DNA from: Mesorhizobium sp. L2C084A000
GTDB lineage: Bacteria; Pseudomonadota; Alphaproteobacteria; Rhizobiales; Rhizobiaceae
Reading direction: 5' to 3'
DNA length: 48,834 nucleotides
Assembly (NCBI RefSeq): GCF_000502875.1
Contig: NZ_AYWX01000013.1
Location: 105,995 to 154,828 of the forward strand
Made by a program: the position numbers and the translations under genes. Below the pieces are notes generated by a model. That model had not been told where the DNA came from. It was given only the letters and a program-made list of their open reading frames with translations, and did not search any database. This document shows positions 25,270 to 36,440 of the stretch, in pieces. Every line of letters starts with the position of its first letter. Positions within the stretch are counted from its first letter, which is position 1.

Positions 25270-26304
25270 TTACCTCTCCCCCGGCCGGTCGATACCGGGA
25301 AGCTTTGGAAGGCCGAAAATCGAAAAATCACTGCCGCGCGCCGGCGCCTCGGTGCGGATCGCCGCGCGCAGCCTGGCCGAACGGGCGCGCGGATTGGCCG
25401 CCACCTCGGCGTCGCCGGCAGTCACGCCGCCGCCCGCCTTGCGGAACGTCGCGGTGCGCGCATGAGCCTCGGGCAGGTGACGTGAGCCGGTCGCAACATC
25501 GGCCCGGTCGGCGATGAAGCGCTTGACGATGCGGTCTTCCAGCGAATGGAACGTCACCACGGCGAGCCGACCGCCCGGCTTCAGCGCGCGTTCGGCCGCG
25601 AACAGGGCCTTGGCCAGTTCGCCAAGCTCGTCATTGACGAAGATGCGCAGCGCCTGGAACACGCGCGTAGCCGGATGGATCTTGTCCTTCGGCGCCCGGC
25701 CGATATGCGTCTCGATGGCATCGGCCAGTTCCAGTGTGCGCTCGAACGGGCGCTTTTCGCGGCGAGCCTCGATCATGCGGGCGATGCGCCCGGCATGACG
25801 CTCCTCGCCGAGGAAGCCGAAGATGCGGGCAAGATCGCCCGGCTTGAAGGAATTGACGACATCGGCAGCGCTGAGACCCGATTGCGCCATGCGCATGTCG
25901 AGTGGCCCGTCGGCGCGGAACGAAAACCCGCGCTCGGCCTGGTCGAGCTGCATCGAGGACACGCCGATGTCGAGCACGACACCCTCGGCGCTCTCGACAT
26001 GTTCGTCCAGCGTCGAGAACGGCGCCTGCACCAGCCGCAGCCGGCCGCCGGACTGCGCTTCCAGATCGCGCCCGGCATCGATTGCATCCGGATCGCGATC
26101 GATCGCCACAACCGAGGCGCCCGTCGCCAGAATGGCCCTGGTGTAGCCGCCGGCGCCGAACGTGCCATCGATGATGAGGTCGCCCTGCGCCGGCGCCAGT
26201 GCTTCGAGCACTTCGGCAAGGAGGACCGGAATGTGGCGGGCCGATCCGCCAACGGCGTGCCCATCGACGGCGTGAGGAAGGTCATCGCCGTGGCCTGCCG
26301 TCAT
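25270..26304 (-). CDS. rsmH: 16S rRNA m4C1402 methyltransferase RsmH (MraW)
   Basis: RsmH methylates N4 of C1402 in 16S rRNA using SAM. The 344-residue product begins with a variable tail and then HIPVLLAEVLEAL. SAM motif I is IDGTFGAGGYTRAIL, starting at residue 45. DIGVSSMQLDQAERGFSFR, DVVNSFKPGDLARIFGFLGE (cited up to 20) and FHSLEDRIVKRF complete the RsmH pattern. Start ATG 26304 forms an ATGA overlap with mraZ. A longer open frame extends upstream to 26955, but it runs through mraZ out of frame and carries no homologous sequence. Confidence 0.97.
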   Translation of the reverse strand: MTAGHGDDLPHAVDGHAVGGSARHIPVLLAEVLEALAPAQGDLIIDGTFGAGGYTRAILATGASVVAIDRDPDAIDAGRDLEAQSGGRLRLVQAPFSTLDEHVESAEGVVLDIGVSSMQLDQAERGFSFRADGPLDMRMAQSGLSAADVVNSFKPGDLARIFGFLGEERHAGRIARMIEARREKRPFERTLELADAIETHIGRAPKDKIHPATRVFQALRIFVNDELGELAKALFAAERALKPGGRLAVVTFHSLEDRIVKRFIADRADVATGSRHLPEAHARTATFRKAGGGVTAGDAEVAANPRARSARLRAAIRTEAPARGSDFSIFGLPKLPGIDRPGER

Positions 26305-26759
26305 TCCGGTCGCTCCCCAGGCTTCGTCCCCTGCCGAAGCTGCAAAAGCCGTGCCCGCGCCTGCGCCCCATAGGCGGCAAGCCGTCCCGGCTCCCAGATC
26401 TGAAAGAAATTGCCGCGCCCGACAAAGGCCACTTCCGCCGAAATGCCGGTGTGTTCGCGAATGAAATCGCTCATCGTGATGCGGCCGTCTTGGTCGAGTT
26501 TCAAGAAGGTTCCGTCGCCATGGCAGAAGAACGACATATCGTCCGCGGTCTGCAGGAAGGGATCCTCGAGCGCGATGCGCTGCTCGTAGCGGTCGAGCAG
26601 ATCGAGCCCGCCGACATCCATCGCCGGCAGATCCAGGCAGCGTAGCGCATAGAGTTCCGAATAGCCGCGTTTCTGCACGACGGCACGGAAATGCGCGGGA
26701 ACGGACACCCGCCCCTTCGCATCGATCCTGCTCACCGAGTTTGACAGAAACCGGTCCAT
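26301..26759 (-). CDS. mraZ: Transcriptional regulator MraZ
   Basis: MraZ is a ring-forming DNA-binding protein with two AbrB-like swapped-hairpin domains, known in E. coli to repress its own dcw operon. The 152-residue product shows both repeats: DAKGRVSVPAHFR at 13-25 and LDQDGRITMSDFI at 88-100. It is the first gene of the cluster. Its putative operator and promoter lie about 185-220 bp upstream (26945-26979), implying a long leader. It overlaps rsmH by 4 bases. Confidence 0.97.
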   Translation of the reverse strand: MDRFLSNSVSRIDAKGRVSVPAHFRAVVQKRGYSELYALRCLDLPAMDVGGLDLLDRYEQRIALEDPFLQTADDMSFFCHGDGTFLKLDQDGRITMSDFIREHTGISAEVAFVGRGNFFQIWEPGRLAAYGAQARARLLQLRQGTKPGERPE

Positions 26760-26944
26760 TACACGCTACGGCCGCTTGCGCCGCCGCACCCCTCTCCATC
26801 TTGTCGCCGGCGCCGCCGCGGCGCCTTCCCTGGCCCGTATCAGTCTCGTCCGCACGGGCAAAAACCGGCAAACGCGCAGCCGCCGCGGCTGCCCGATTGG
26901 CGTACGCTTTACCCTGACGCGGAACGAAGGCTTTGATGTCTGGA

Positions 26945-26979
26945 TGGGATATCATGGGGCACTATGGGCGTCAACGGGA
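26945..26979 (-). promoter_or_regulatory. Putative mraZ promoter with MraZ-box repeats
   Basis: On the plus strand, TGGGA (26945), TGGGG (26955), TGGGC (26965) and CGGGA (26975) recur with exact 10-bp spacing. This matches the TGGGN-N5 repeats bound by MraZ in E. coli. On the minus strand the same DNA contains TTGACG (26974-26969), a 17-bp spacer and TATCCC (26951-26946), a plausible sigma-70 promoter pointing at mraZ. The boxes thus overlap the promoter, as expected for autorepression. The repeats read on the strand opposite to mraZ. The rest of the 410-bp mraZ-PLP enzyme gap (26760-27169) shows nothing else clear. Confidence 0.65.
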
Positions 26980-27169
26980 ATAGGCTTCACAAACACGCGC
27001 GCCGCGACCAATGAGAACAGCCTCGACGACACGTCTCGTCTTTATCGTCTATTAAGCCTAACGAAGCGTTTAGAGCCGCTTGGCCCAACCGGACGCGCCT
27101 TGCCGCGCGCCGCTGCCGGGCATAGCGTCTCGCCACATCTCGTCGGTCGCAAACAGGGTTGGAAATTCG

Positions 27170-28285
27170 ATGTCTGAAACAGCAAAGTCACGCGCTGCAG
27201 CACTTCCTCATCTGCGTCGCAGCGGGCTTGCCATGGGCGATTCCATTCCCCTGCCCCTGACCATGGCCGCCATTTTTCATGCGCCCGGCGACGCCACCGG
27301 CTTCAACCAGTATGGCCGCTTCAGCAACCCGACCTGGGACGCGGTCGAACATATGCTGGCTCATCTGGAGAGTGCGCCGTGCGTTGCCTTCCCTTCAGGA
27401 ATGGCGGCAATCTCGGCGGCGTTTTTTGCCATGCTCAAGGCCGGCGACCGTATCCTGCTGCCTTCAGACGGCTATCACACGACGCGGGCTTTGGCCGATC
27501 GCTTCCTCAAGCCGCTCGGCATCACCTACGATGTCAGGCCGACCTCGACCTTCCTCGATGGCGGCTTCGATGGCTATCGGCTGGCGTTTGTCGAAACCCC
27601 TGCCAATCCGGGGCTGGATATCTGCGATATCGCCGCCGTTGCCGATGCTGTTCACAAAGCCGGCGCGATCCTTGTCGTCGACAACACGACCATGACACCC
27701 TTCGGCCAGCGGCCGCTCGACCATGGCGCCGATATCGTCGTTGCCGCCGACACCAAGGCACCCAATGGCCACTCCGACGTGCTGTTCGGCCATGTGGCCA
27801 GCCGCAATGCCGATATCATCGCCGCCGTGACCGGCTGGCGCGAAGTTTCCGGCAGCATTCCCGGACCATTCGAAGCCTGGCTGGTGCACCGCGGCCTGGA
27901 GACACTGGATGTGCGCTTCGATCGCATGTGTTCCTCGGCGGAAGTCATCGCGCGGCGGCTGCAGGGCCATCGGGCAATCAGCGGTCTGCGTTATCCCGGA
28001 CTGGAAGGCGATCCGTCGCACAACCTTGCCCGCGCCCAGATGGAGCGCTTTGGCTTTCTCATTTCTTTCGAGCTCGCCTCGGAGGACAAGGCCGAGGATT
28101 TCATCAACAATTGCGCCTTGATGCAGGCCGCGACATCCTTCGGCGGCGTCCACACCTCCGCCGAGCGGCGCTTGAAGCGAGGCGATGCCGTTGCCGCCGG
28201 CTTCGTTCGCCTCTCGGTCGGCTGCGAGCCGGTGGACGAGCTCTGGAAGGCGATCGAGGCGTCACTGGACAAGATCGGCGGCTGA
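27170..28285 (+). CDS. PLP-dependent trans-sulfuration enzyme (cystathionine gamma-lyase/synthase family)
   Basis: This is a 371-residue fold-type I enzyme of the Cys/Met metabolism PLP family. Landmarks are FNQYGRFSNPTWDAVEHMLA (substrate/cofactor loop), FPSGMAAISAAFFAML, FVETPANPGLDICDI and VVDNTTMTPFGQRPLDHGAD. The cofactor lysine is probably K196 in AADTKAPNGHSDV, aligned with the usual SxTKYxxGHSD motif. The C-terminal FVRLSVGCEPVDELWKAIE is also typical. Exact substrate (cystathionine cleavage, synthesis, or methionine-type lyase) cannot be told from sequence alone. ATG 27170 is chosen over an in-frame ATG at 27080 because the preceding residues are low-complexity. It is transcribed divergently from mraZ. 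Confidence 0.87.
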   Translation: MSETAKSRAAALPHLRRSGLAMGDSIPLPLTMAAIFHAPGDATGFNQYGRFSNPTWDAVEHMLAHLESAPCVAFPSGMAAISAAFFAMLKAGDRILLPSDGYHTTRALADRFLKPLGITYDVRPTSTFLDGGFDGYRLAFVETPANPGLDICDIAAVADAVHKAGAILVVDNTTMTPFGQRPLDHGADIVVAADTKAPNGHSDVLFGHVASRNADIIAAVTGWREVSGSIPGPFEAWLVHRGLETLDVRFDRMCSSAEVIARRLQGHRAISGLRYPGLEGDPSHNLARAQMERFGFLISFELASEDKAEDFINNCALMQAATSFGGVHTSAERRLKRGDAVAAGFVRLSVGCEPVDELWKAIEASLDKIGG

Positions 28286-28293
28286 CGAAACGG

Positions 28294-28594
28294 CTACGCG
28301 CCGACGTCATCGGCCTCGATGTTGCGCTTGCCATGCAGCACGCGGATTATTTCGATCGCATCGTCATCGACCCGGTACAAGGTGAGATAGTCGCCAACGA
28401 CCAGATGACGGATGCCTGGCGCGATGTCGTCGCGCGGTGCGCCTAAGAAGGGATAGGTGCAGTTGCCGCCACCGCGCCTCGATGCGATCGAGCAACCGAT
28501 CGGCCGCAGCCTCGCTGTCGCGTGCAACATGAAGCCAGATCGCGATCAAATCGTCTTCTGCGCGCGCATTCCGGACGATGGGCAGCAGATTCAT
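28294..28594 (-). pseudogene. parE: ParE/RelE-superfamily toxin, frameshifted
   Basis: The N-terminal half reads MNLLPIVRNARAEDDLIAIW and continues to RLLDRIEARWRQL in one frame. The C-terminal half, YPFLGAPRDDIAPGIRHLVV to IIRVLHGKRNIEADDV, is in another frame. Together they make a full ParE-like toxin. The switch falls near 28455-28465, just after the RWRQL codons, and needs a net change of one inserted or two deleted bases. The first frame instead runs on into Arg-rich sequence. The start overlaps the antitoxin stop by 4 bases, so the locus is a classic antitoxin-toxin operon with a broken toxin. A sequencing error would look the same. Confidence 0.8.
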
Positions 28595-28866
28595 GCCGCG
28601 TCGTCAGATCGCAGGCGTCTCCTCGCTTCAGCCTTGATGTCATCCATTGACGCAAATCGACCAGGCCCGCTGTCGATCCCTTCCTGCACCAGCTTGCGCA
28701 ATTCCTCGACCGTGTAGCCATGCAGGTCGCGCCGGTCTTTCCACTGTCTGAGCGCGTCGCGGATCACTTCGCTGGCCGATGCATATTCGCCGGCGGCGAC
28801 TACATCGTCCACCGCCGCCGCCAGTTCCGGCGACAGCGTGATGCTGCGTTTGTCGACCTGTCCCAT
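28591..28866 (-). CDS. parD: ParD-type ribbon-helix-helix antitoxin
   Basis: This is a 91-residue protein. The N-terminal KRSITLSPELAAAVDDVVAA followed by EYASASEVIRDALRQWKDRR is the ParD/CopG ribbon-helix-helix DNA-binding domain. The C-terminal part (GYTVEELRKLVQEGIDSG and MDDIKAEARRRL) is the toxin-binding tail. It precedes the toxin gene with a 4-bp overlap. The antitoxin is intact although the toxin is frameshifted. It would normally autorepress through palindromes just upstream, and such palindromes are present (28893-28912). Confidence 0.9.
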   Translation of the reverse strand: MGQVDKRSITLSPELAAAVDDVVAAGEYASASEVIRDALRQWKDRRDLHGYTVEELRKLVQEGIDSGPGRFASMDDIKAEARRRLRSDDAA

Positions 28867-28892
28867 GAGAAGCTCCCGATGCTCCTTGGCGA

Positions 28893-28912
28893 CGTACGGT
28901 ACGATTTAATCG
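28893..28912 (-). promoter_or_regulatory. Likely ParD operator palindromes
   Basis: Two overlapping short palindromes lie 27 bp upstream of the antitoxin start: CGTAC-G-GTACG (28893-28903) and CGATT-T-AATCG (28902-28912). Ribbon-helix-helix antitoxins usually bind such paired sites in their own promoter. A TTGAAG hexamer lies upstream on the minus strand (near 28918-28923). Confidence 0.5.
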
Positions 28913-28974
28913 CACCGGCTTCAAGCACTGGTCTGCCCTCCCTCGCATAGATGGGCGGACGAACAGGCTTGAAT

Positions 28975-29005
28975 CAACAGGCGCGCCCGAGGGCGCAACC
29001 TGTTG
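28975..29005. terminator. Strong hairpin between rnpB and parD
   Basis: Arms CAACAGG (28975-28981) and CCTGTTG (28999-29005) enclose a second stem, GCGCCC (28983-28988) with GGGCGC (28991-28996). The hairpin is about 40 bp beyond the 3' end of rnpB on the minus strand. No U-run follows, so it may be a processing or rho-type stop rather than a classic intrinsic terminator. Confidence 0.45.
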
Positions 29006-29046
29006 ATATCAAGAGACTTCTCTTCGATATCGCGGGAGAAAAAATT

Positions 29047-29456
29047 GCCAGCTGGCCTGTAAGCCGGGTTCTGTATGGCCCTCGCCCCTTGCGAGGCGAG
29101 AACGTGGCGGCCATTCATCTTGGGCGCATGTTGCCATGCGCCTCACGCAACCTACCCGGACGGTGAGCCGGAAACAGCCCTCGAGAGTTTCCCCTCGCAC
29201 CGCCCCTATTCGGTCTTGCTCCCGGTGGGGTTTACCGTGCCGCTCCTGTTGCCAGTCGCGCGGTGGGCTCTTACCCCACCCTTTCACCCTTACCCCGAAT
29301 CCGGCAAGCCGGATCGTGGCGGTTTGCTTTCTGTGGCACTTTCCCTGGGGTCGCCCCCGCCGGCCATTAACCGGCACCGTGTTTCCATGGAGCCCGGACT
29401 TTCCTCACCCACGACCTTTCGGCGTTTGCGGGTGCGGCCGCCCAGCCAGCTGGCAG
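29047..29456 (-). ncRNA. rnpB: RNase P RNA (catalytic subunit), bacterial type A
   Basis: Read on the minus strand, the segment contains the near-invariant GAGGAAAGTCCGGGCTCC close to the 5' end and AGAACCCGGCTTACAGGCC at the 3' end, the two halves of the RNase P catalytic core. The 5' GCCAGCTGGC (29454-29445) can pair with the 3' GGCCAGCTGGC (29057-29047) to form helix P1. Immediately after P1 comes AATTTTTT, suitable for transcription end. The roughly 410-nt length fits an alphaproteobacterial P RNA. It processes tRNA 5' ends with the RnpA protein. Exact ends are estimates from P1. Confidence 0.95.
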
Positions 29457-29460
29457 AGCG

Positions 29461-29489
29461 TATAAAGGGGTTCACGCCCGAAAACGCAA
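29461..29489 (-). promoter_or_regulatory. Putative rnpB promoter
   Basis: On the minus strand TTGCGT (29489-29484), a 17-bp spacer and TTTATA (29466-29461) precede the P1 helix of rnpB. The predicted start, about 7 bases downstream, falls at 29454, exactly where the P1 5' strand begins. Confidence 0.6.
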
Positions 29490-29503
29490 ACGAAAAAGCA
29501 GAC

Positions 29504-30229
29504 TTATGCGGGCGATCCCAGCGCAGCCATCTGCACCTTCACCTTGCCGCAATAGGCTGCCGACACCGGGTTCATCCGCGTTGCGGCGTGGCCGGCATTG
29601 TATTTCAAAATCGTGCCGCAGGTCGTGCCGCCGCCGAGGCTCCGCGCCATGGCAAGGTATTTCATCCCGTATTTGATGTTGGTGTCGGGATCGAACAGAC
29701 CCTTGGCGGAGCCGCTATAGCCCATCATCCGAGCCGTGGCCGGCTTGATCTGCATCAGGCCGATCTCGCCGGCGCCGCCGACGATGTTGGGCCGATAGTT
29801 GCTTTCGATCTGGATAACCGCCGAGGCGAGCGATACCGGAACGCCTTCGATCGCCGCATAGCGGGCAACGATTGCGGAATACTGCCCGCTGCTGGCCACC
29901 GTGGCCGCCGAGGCTGCCGCGTTCCGGACACCGATCGACGCCGTTGCCGTCATGTCGACGGTTTTTCGGCCACGCTTCGTCTGCTTTCTGGCGGACTTCT
30001 TCGGCTTGGACCAGCTTGCTTTTTCCATTTTCGCGGAAGCCCGCTTCGTCGCCTTGGCGTCCTGGCCTGCCTTGCCGCTTCTGGCCTGTGGGGCCTTGCC
30101 GCCTTTCGCGGATGCCACGACAGGCCCTTGATCGGCTCGCGGGCTGAGGGGCGCGGCATCTGCGGCACTGAAGGCAAAAGTCATTACGCCGGCAGCAAGA
30201 GCTGCCGTTAAAACGGTAAATTTCTGCAT
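29504..30229 (-). CDS. Secreted SLT-type lytic transglycosylase
   Basis: This 241-residue protein has a signal peptide (MQKFTVLTAALAAGVMTFAF, cleavage near SAADAA). A strongly basic Lys/Arg/Ala-rich linker follows at about 40-92, then the SLT domain from about 115. Catalytic Glu is E142 in VIQIESNYRP. GEIGLMQIKPATARMMGYSG and KYNAG are standard SLT motifs. It cleaves MurNAc-GlcNAc bonds to 1,6-anhydro products in the periplasm. ATG 30229 is chosen because an in-frame ATG at 30274 would bury the signal peptide. The basic linker is unusually long relative to the small domain. Confidence 0.9.
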   Translation of the reverse strand: MQKFTVLTAALAAGVMTFAFSAADAAPLSPRADQGPVVASAKGGKAPQARSGKAGQDAKATKRASAKMEKASWSKPKKSARKQTKRGRKTVDMTATASIGVRNAAASAATVASSGQYSAIVARYAAIEGVPVSLASAVIQIESNYRPNIVGGAGEIGLMQIKPATARMMGYSGSAKGLFDPDTNIKYGMKYLAMARSLGGGTTCGTILKYNAGHAATRMNPVSAAYCGKVKVQMAALGSPA

Positions 30230-30332
30230 GTGATCCTGTTCTGTCTGAACCGCGCGAAGATGTTCGCGCAGCAACGCCTAACCAACGTCGGAACAACCCG
30301 GGGGCTTGGGGTCCGACATCTACACGTCAGCC

Positions 30333-30385
30333 GTTTGACGCCCGAATTGGTGTCAAACAAGGCCAGGCAAGTCACTTTGAGTGAC
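30333..30385. repeat. Two adjacent hairpins between the amidase and transglycosylase genes
   Basis: GTTTGACGCC (30333-30342) pairs with GGTGTCAAAC (30349-30358) with one G-U pair. GTCACT (30371-30376) pairs with AGTGAC (30380-30385). Both lie downstream of the amidase gene and upstream of the slt gene on the minus strand, so they may end the amidase transcript, although U-runs are lacking. Confidence 0.45.
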
Positions 30386-30437
30386 AGCTTGTAACTTAAG
30401 GATTGGAAAGAATTGCTTGGAAGAGGCTTCCCGGGGG

Positions 30438-31193
30438 TCAGCGCCTCACGGAAGCAAGCAGCCTTTGCAGCGTCCGCAGCGTCGAGCCGTCGGCAACGCC
30501 GTCCACCTTGCGCGGCCGGAAATGACGCTGGAAGGCCTCGACCACCGCCTCGGTCTGCCGGTCGAAAACGCCGGATATTTCAACGCCATAACCGTAGAGC
30601 GCCAGCATCGACTGCAACGCTTCGACGTCGCCGCCGGTGTCGCCGGTTGTCAGAGTGGCGCCTCGCCTGACGGGTGCGGCCGCCACGAGATGACCGACAC
30701 CGGCTTCGAACAGCGTCCGCCACGGAAACCTCTCGCCGGGATCGATCTTGCGCCCCGGCGCAATATCGGAATGCGCGAGTACCCGCTCGGCGGCGATCGA
30801 ATGCCGACCGGCGATCCCACGGCACAGCCCGATCACCGCATCGATCTGCCGCCGGGGAAAACCGGGATAACCCAGCGAATGCCCCGGATTGACGATCTCG
30901 ATGCCGACCGAACAGGAATTGATGTCGGCCCGTCCGAACCACGAACTCTTGCCGGCATGCCAGGCGCGGTCGCTTTCCCTGACCATCTGCACGATATGGC
31001 CATTCTCGTGGACGAGATAATGCGACGAGACCTCGCTGGCCGGGTCGCAAAGCCAAGCCTCGGCCCCGGCGCCGGTCGCCATACCGGTGTAGTGCAGCAC
31101 GATCATGTCAGGCCTGGGCGTCTCGTGCCGCGGGCCGAAATTCGGCGATACCCTGACTTCGGCACGTGGCTCGTCGGGCAGAAAGCCGCTCAT
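30438..31193 (-). CDS. N-acetylmuramoyl-L-alanine amidase (AmpD family) with peptidoglycan-binding domain
   Basis: This 251-residue zinc amidase shows VLHYTGM (H34), HYLVHENGHIVQMV, WHAGKSSW, SVGIEIVNPGH (E99) and VLAHSDIAPGRKIDPGE (H141, with D151 near). These are the ligands and acid expected for amidase_2. From about residue 180 a PG_binding_1 domain follows (DTGGDVEALQSMLALYGYGV). No signal peptide is visible, so a cytosolic AmpD-like role in muropeptide recycling is likely. The ATG overlaps the upstream J-domain gene as ATGA. An upstream open frame to 31901 only mirrors that gene. Confidence 0.9.
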   Translation of the reverse strand: MSGFLPDEPRAEVRVSPNFGPRHETPRPDMIVLHYTGMATGAGAEAWLCDPASEVSSHYLVHENGHIVQMVRESDRAWHAGKSSWFGRADINSCSVGIEIVNPGHSLGYPGFPRRQIDAVIGLCRGIAGRHSIAAERVLAHSDIAPGRKIDPGERFPWRTLFEAGVGHLVAAAPVRRGATLTTGDTGGDVEALQSMLALYGYGVEISGVFDRQTEAVVEAFQRHFRPRKVDGVADGSTLRTLQRLLASVRR

Positions 31194-31909
31194 GCGTGGC
31201 GCAGGCCCCGCTCGATCATCTCGTAGGCGGCGTTGATCGCCGCCACCCTGGTGGTCGCGATCTTGATGAATTCCTGAGGCAGGCCGCGCGCGATCAGCCG
31301 GTCCGGATGATTGTCGGAAACCAGCTTGCGATAGCGTTTCCTGACCTCTTCGAACGGCTTGCCGCGCTCGATGCCAAGCACGACATAGGGATCCCCGGCG
31401 CCGAGATTGACGTGCCGCGCCATGATGGCCTCGTAATGCGCTTCGTCGATGCGGAAAATCTCGGCGATGCGGTGCAGGAAGTGGCCTTCGCGCTCGTGCA
31501 CCAGCCCGTCGGCCTTGGCGATGTGGAACAGACCGTCGAGTATGTCTTCCAGCATCACGCAATTGGAATGCCCGGAACCGCACATCTGCGCCATCCGCTC
31601 GGCATAGGTCTCGAAACCGGCCACGTCGCGTTGGGCGAGATCGAACAGACGCGCCACATTGCGCGTCTCCTTCGGCGGCACTTCGAAGATTTCCTGGAAC
31701 GCGCGCACCTCGTCCTGGGTGACGATGCCATCGGCCTTGGCCATCTTGGCCGACAGCGCGATCATCGCCACCGAAAAGGCGACACGCCGGCGCAAATCCG
31801 CATCGCCGGCGAAAACCGTGCGCACGGCCTCGACCACGTCGGCGACACCCGACGAGGCTGAGGATGAAACGCGGGTGATGAATTCGCCGAGGCGATCCCA
31901 AATCGACAT
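31190..31909 (-). CDS. TerB-like / J-domain protein (DjlA-like)
   Basis: This 239-residue protein has an N-terminal TerB-like helical domain at about 40-160 (VAFSVAMIALSAKMAKADG and HIAKADGLVHEREGHFLHRI, each with acidic metal-binding-like residues). The C-terminal J-domain begins at DPYVVLGIERGKPFEEVRKR, with the DnaK-contact HPD at 201-203. The architecture matches DjlA, but no N-terminal membrane helix is obvious. It would stimulate DnaK on specific clients. ATG 31909 is preferred over an in-frame ATG at 32053 because residues before it are low-complexity and overlap a terminator. It is translationally coupled to the amidase. Confidence 0.85.
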   Translation of the reverse strand: MSIWDRLGEFITRVSSSASSGVADVVEAVRTVFAGDADLRRRVAFSVAMIALSAKMAKADGIVTQDEVRAFQEIFEVPPKETRNVARLFDLAQRDVAGFETYAERMAQMCGSGHSNCVMLEDILDGLFHIAKADGLVHEREGHFLHRIAEIFRIDEAHYEAIMARHVNLGAGDPYVVLGIERGKPFEEVRKRYRKLVSDNHPDRLIARGLPQEFIKIATTRVAAINAAYEMIERGLRHA

Positions 31910-32017
31910 GGCCTGCTTCTTAGAGCCACCGCCCGCTCCTATCAAGCCGGGACAGTGCCGCAGGCTTTGCGCGCAAATAGATCGGACTCGAACGCCACGG
32001 CGCTCGGACAATATGAA

Positions 32018-32041
32018 AAAGGCCGGCGCGAGCCGGCCTTT
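32018..32041 (-). terminator. Intrinsic terminator after the small lipoprotein gene
   Basis: AAAGGCCGGC (32018-32027) and GCCGGCCTTT (32032-32041) form a perfect 10-bp stem with a GCGA loop. On the minus strand the stem is followed by TTC after a T-run (GGCCTTTTTCATA). It lies 31 bp past the stop of the lipoprotein gene and 108 bp before the J-domain gene start. Confidence 0.85.
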
Positions 32042-32072
32042 CTCATTCATCACACGAAGTACTGCTTGCTCA

Positions 32073-32333
32073 CTACTGCGCGGGCGCAGGAGCTGGTGTT
32101 GCCGGAGCCGGCTCGGCAGGCTTCTCGGGTGTGATGCTCTTCGTGGTCGAATTATCCGTTGCCGGAGGCGTCGCGGCCGGCGGCGTGGCTTCCGGGGTAG
32201 CCGGCTTCATCGGTTCCTCGGCGGCCGGCGGATTGGTGCTCTGGGTGGTGGTATTGTCCGTACCGCTGTCACTGCAGGCGGCGACGCCAAGCAAGGCCAG
32301 AGCGGAAACGGACGCGAGAATGAGCTTTTTCAT
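32073..32333 (-). CDS. Small Pro/Thr-rich lipoprotein, function unknown
   Basis: The 86-residue product starts with a lipoprotein signal peptide (MKKLILASVSALALLGVAAC) whose cysteine C20 is the expected lipidation site. The remainder is low-complexity, rich in Ala, Pro, Thr and Glu with repeated PATP/PAAT-like motifs. It is probably an extended, unstructured tail at the outer membrane or in the periplasm. GAAGGAGAG just upstream is a good ribosome site. It has its own terminator (32018-32041) and a leader hairpin (32354-32373), so it looks monocistronic. No function can be assigned. Confidence 0.8.
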   Translation of the reverse strand: MKKLILASVSALALLGVAACSDSGTDNTTTQSTNPPAAEEPMKPATPEATPPAATPPATDNSTTKSITPEKPAEPAPATPAPAPAQ

Positions 32334-32353
32334 TTTGTCTCTCCTTCAACACA

Positions 32354-32373
32354 CGCTCACGTTGCCGTGAGCG
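32354..32373 (-). promoter_or_regulatory. Leader hairpin of the small lipoprotein gene
   Basis: CGCTCACG (32354-32361), loop TTGC, CGTGAGCG (32366-32373) form a perfect 8-bp stem 20 bp upstream of the lipoprotein ATG, just 5' of the GAAGGAGAG ribosome site. It could stabilise the short mRNA or modulate initiation. The function is inferred only from position. Confidence 0.45.
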
Positions 32374-32528
32374 GTCGAAGGACAAATGCGTCAGACGACC
32401 ATGAGTTTCGTAACGTTGCGTTTCCGCATGTAACATCGTCTGGTTCATTTGCGATTGCCGCTCGGGCCGTGGCCAACTAACAGAATGTGCCGAACCACCG
32501 ATCGAACAGAAGAGCGACAGGGGCTGTC

Positions 32529-36356
<3,828 letters not shown>

Positions 36357-36440
36357 AAAGATGCGTCAACAGGCTGTCACCGGCCTGTCATGACCCTGAG
36401 CTACCCGCTTGCGGCAAAGCAAATGGGGAATCATCTTGCC

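Noticed and set aside
26305..26955. Upstream extension of the rsmH frame
   Set aside because: It overlaps mraZ out of frame and its translation has no family similarity. The ATGA start at 26304 explains rsmH fully.
28975..29005. tRNA-like cloverleaf
   Set aside because: The structure is a single two-part hairpin with no TPsiC or anticodon arm.
31194..31901. Upstream extension of the amidase frame
   Set aside because: It lies inside the TerB/J-domain gene in another frame and encodes Arg-rich low-complexity sequence.
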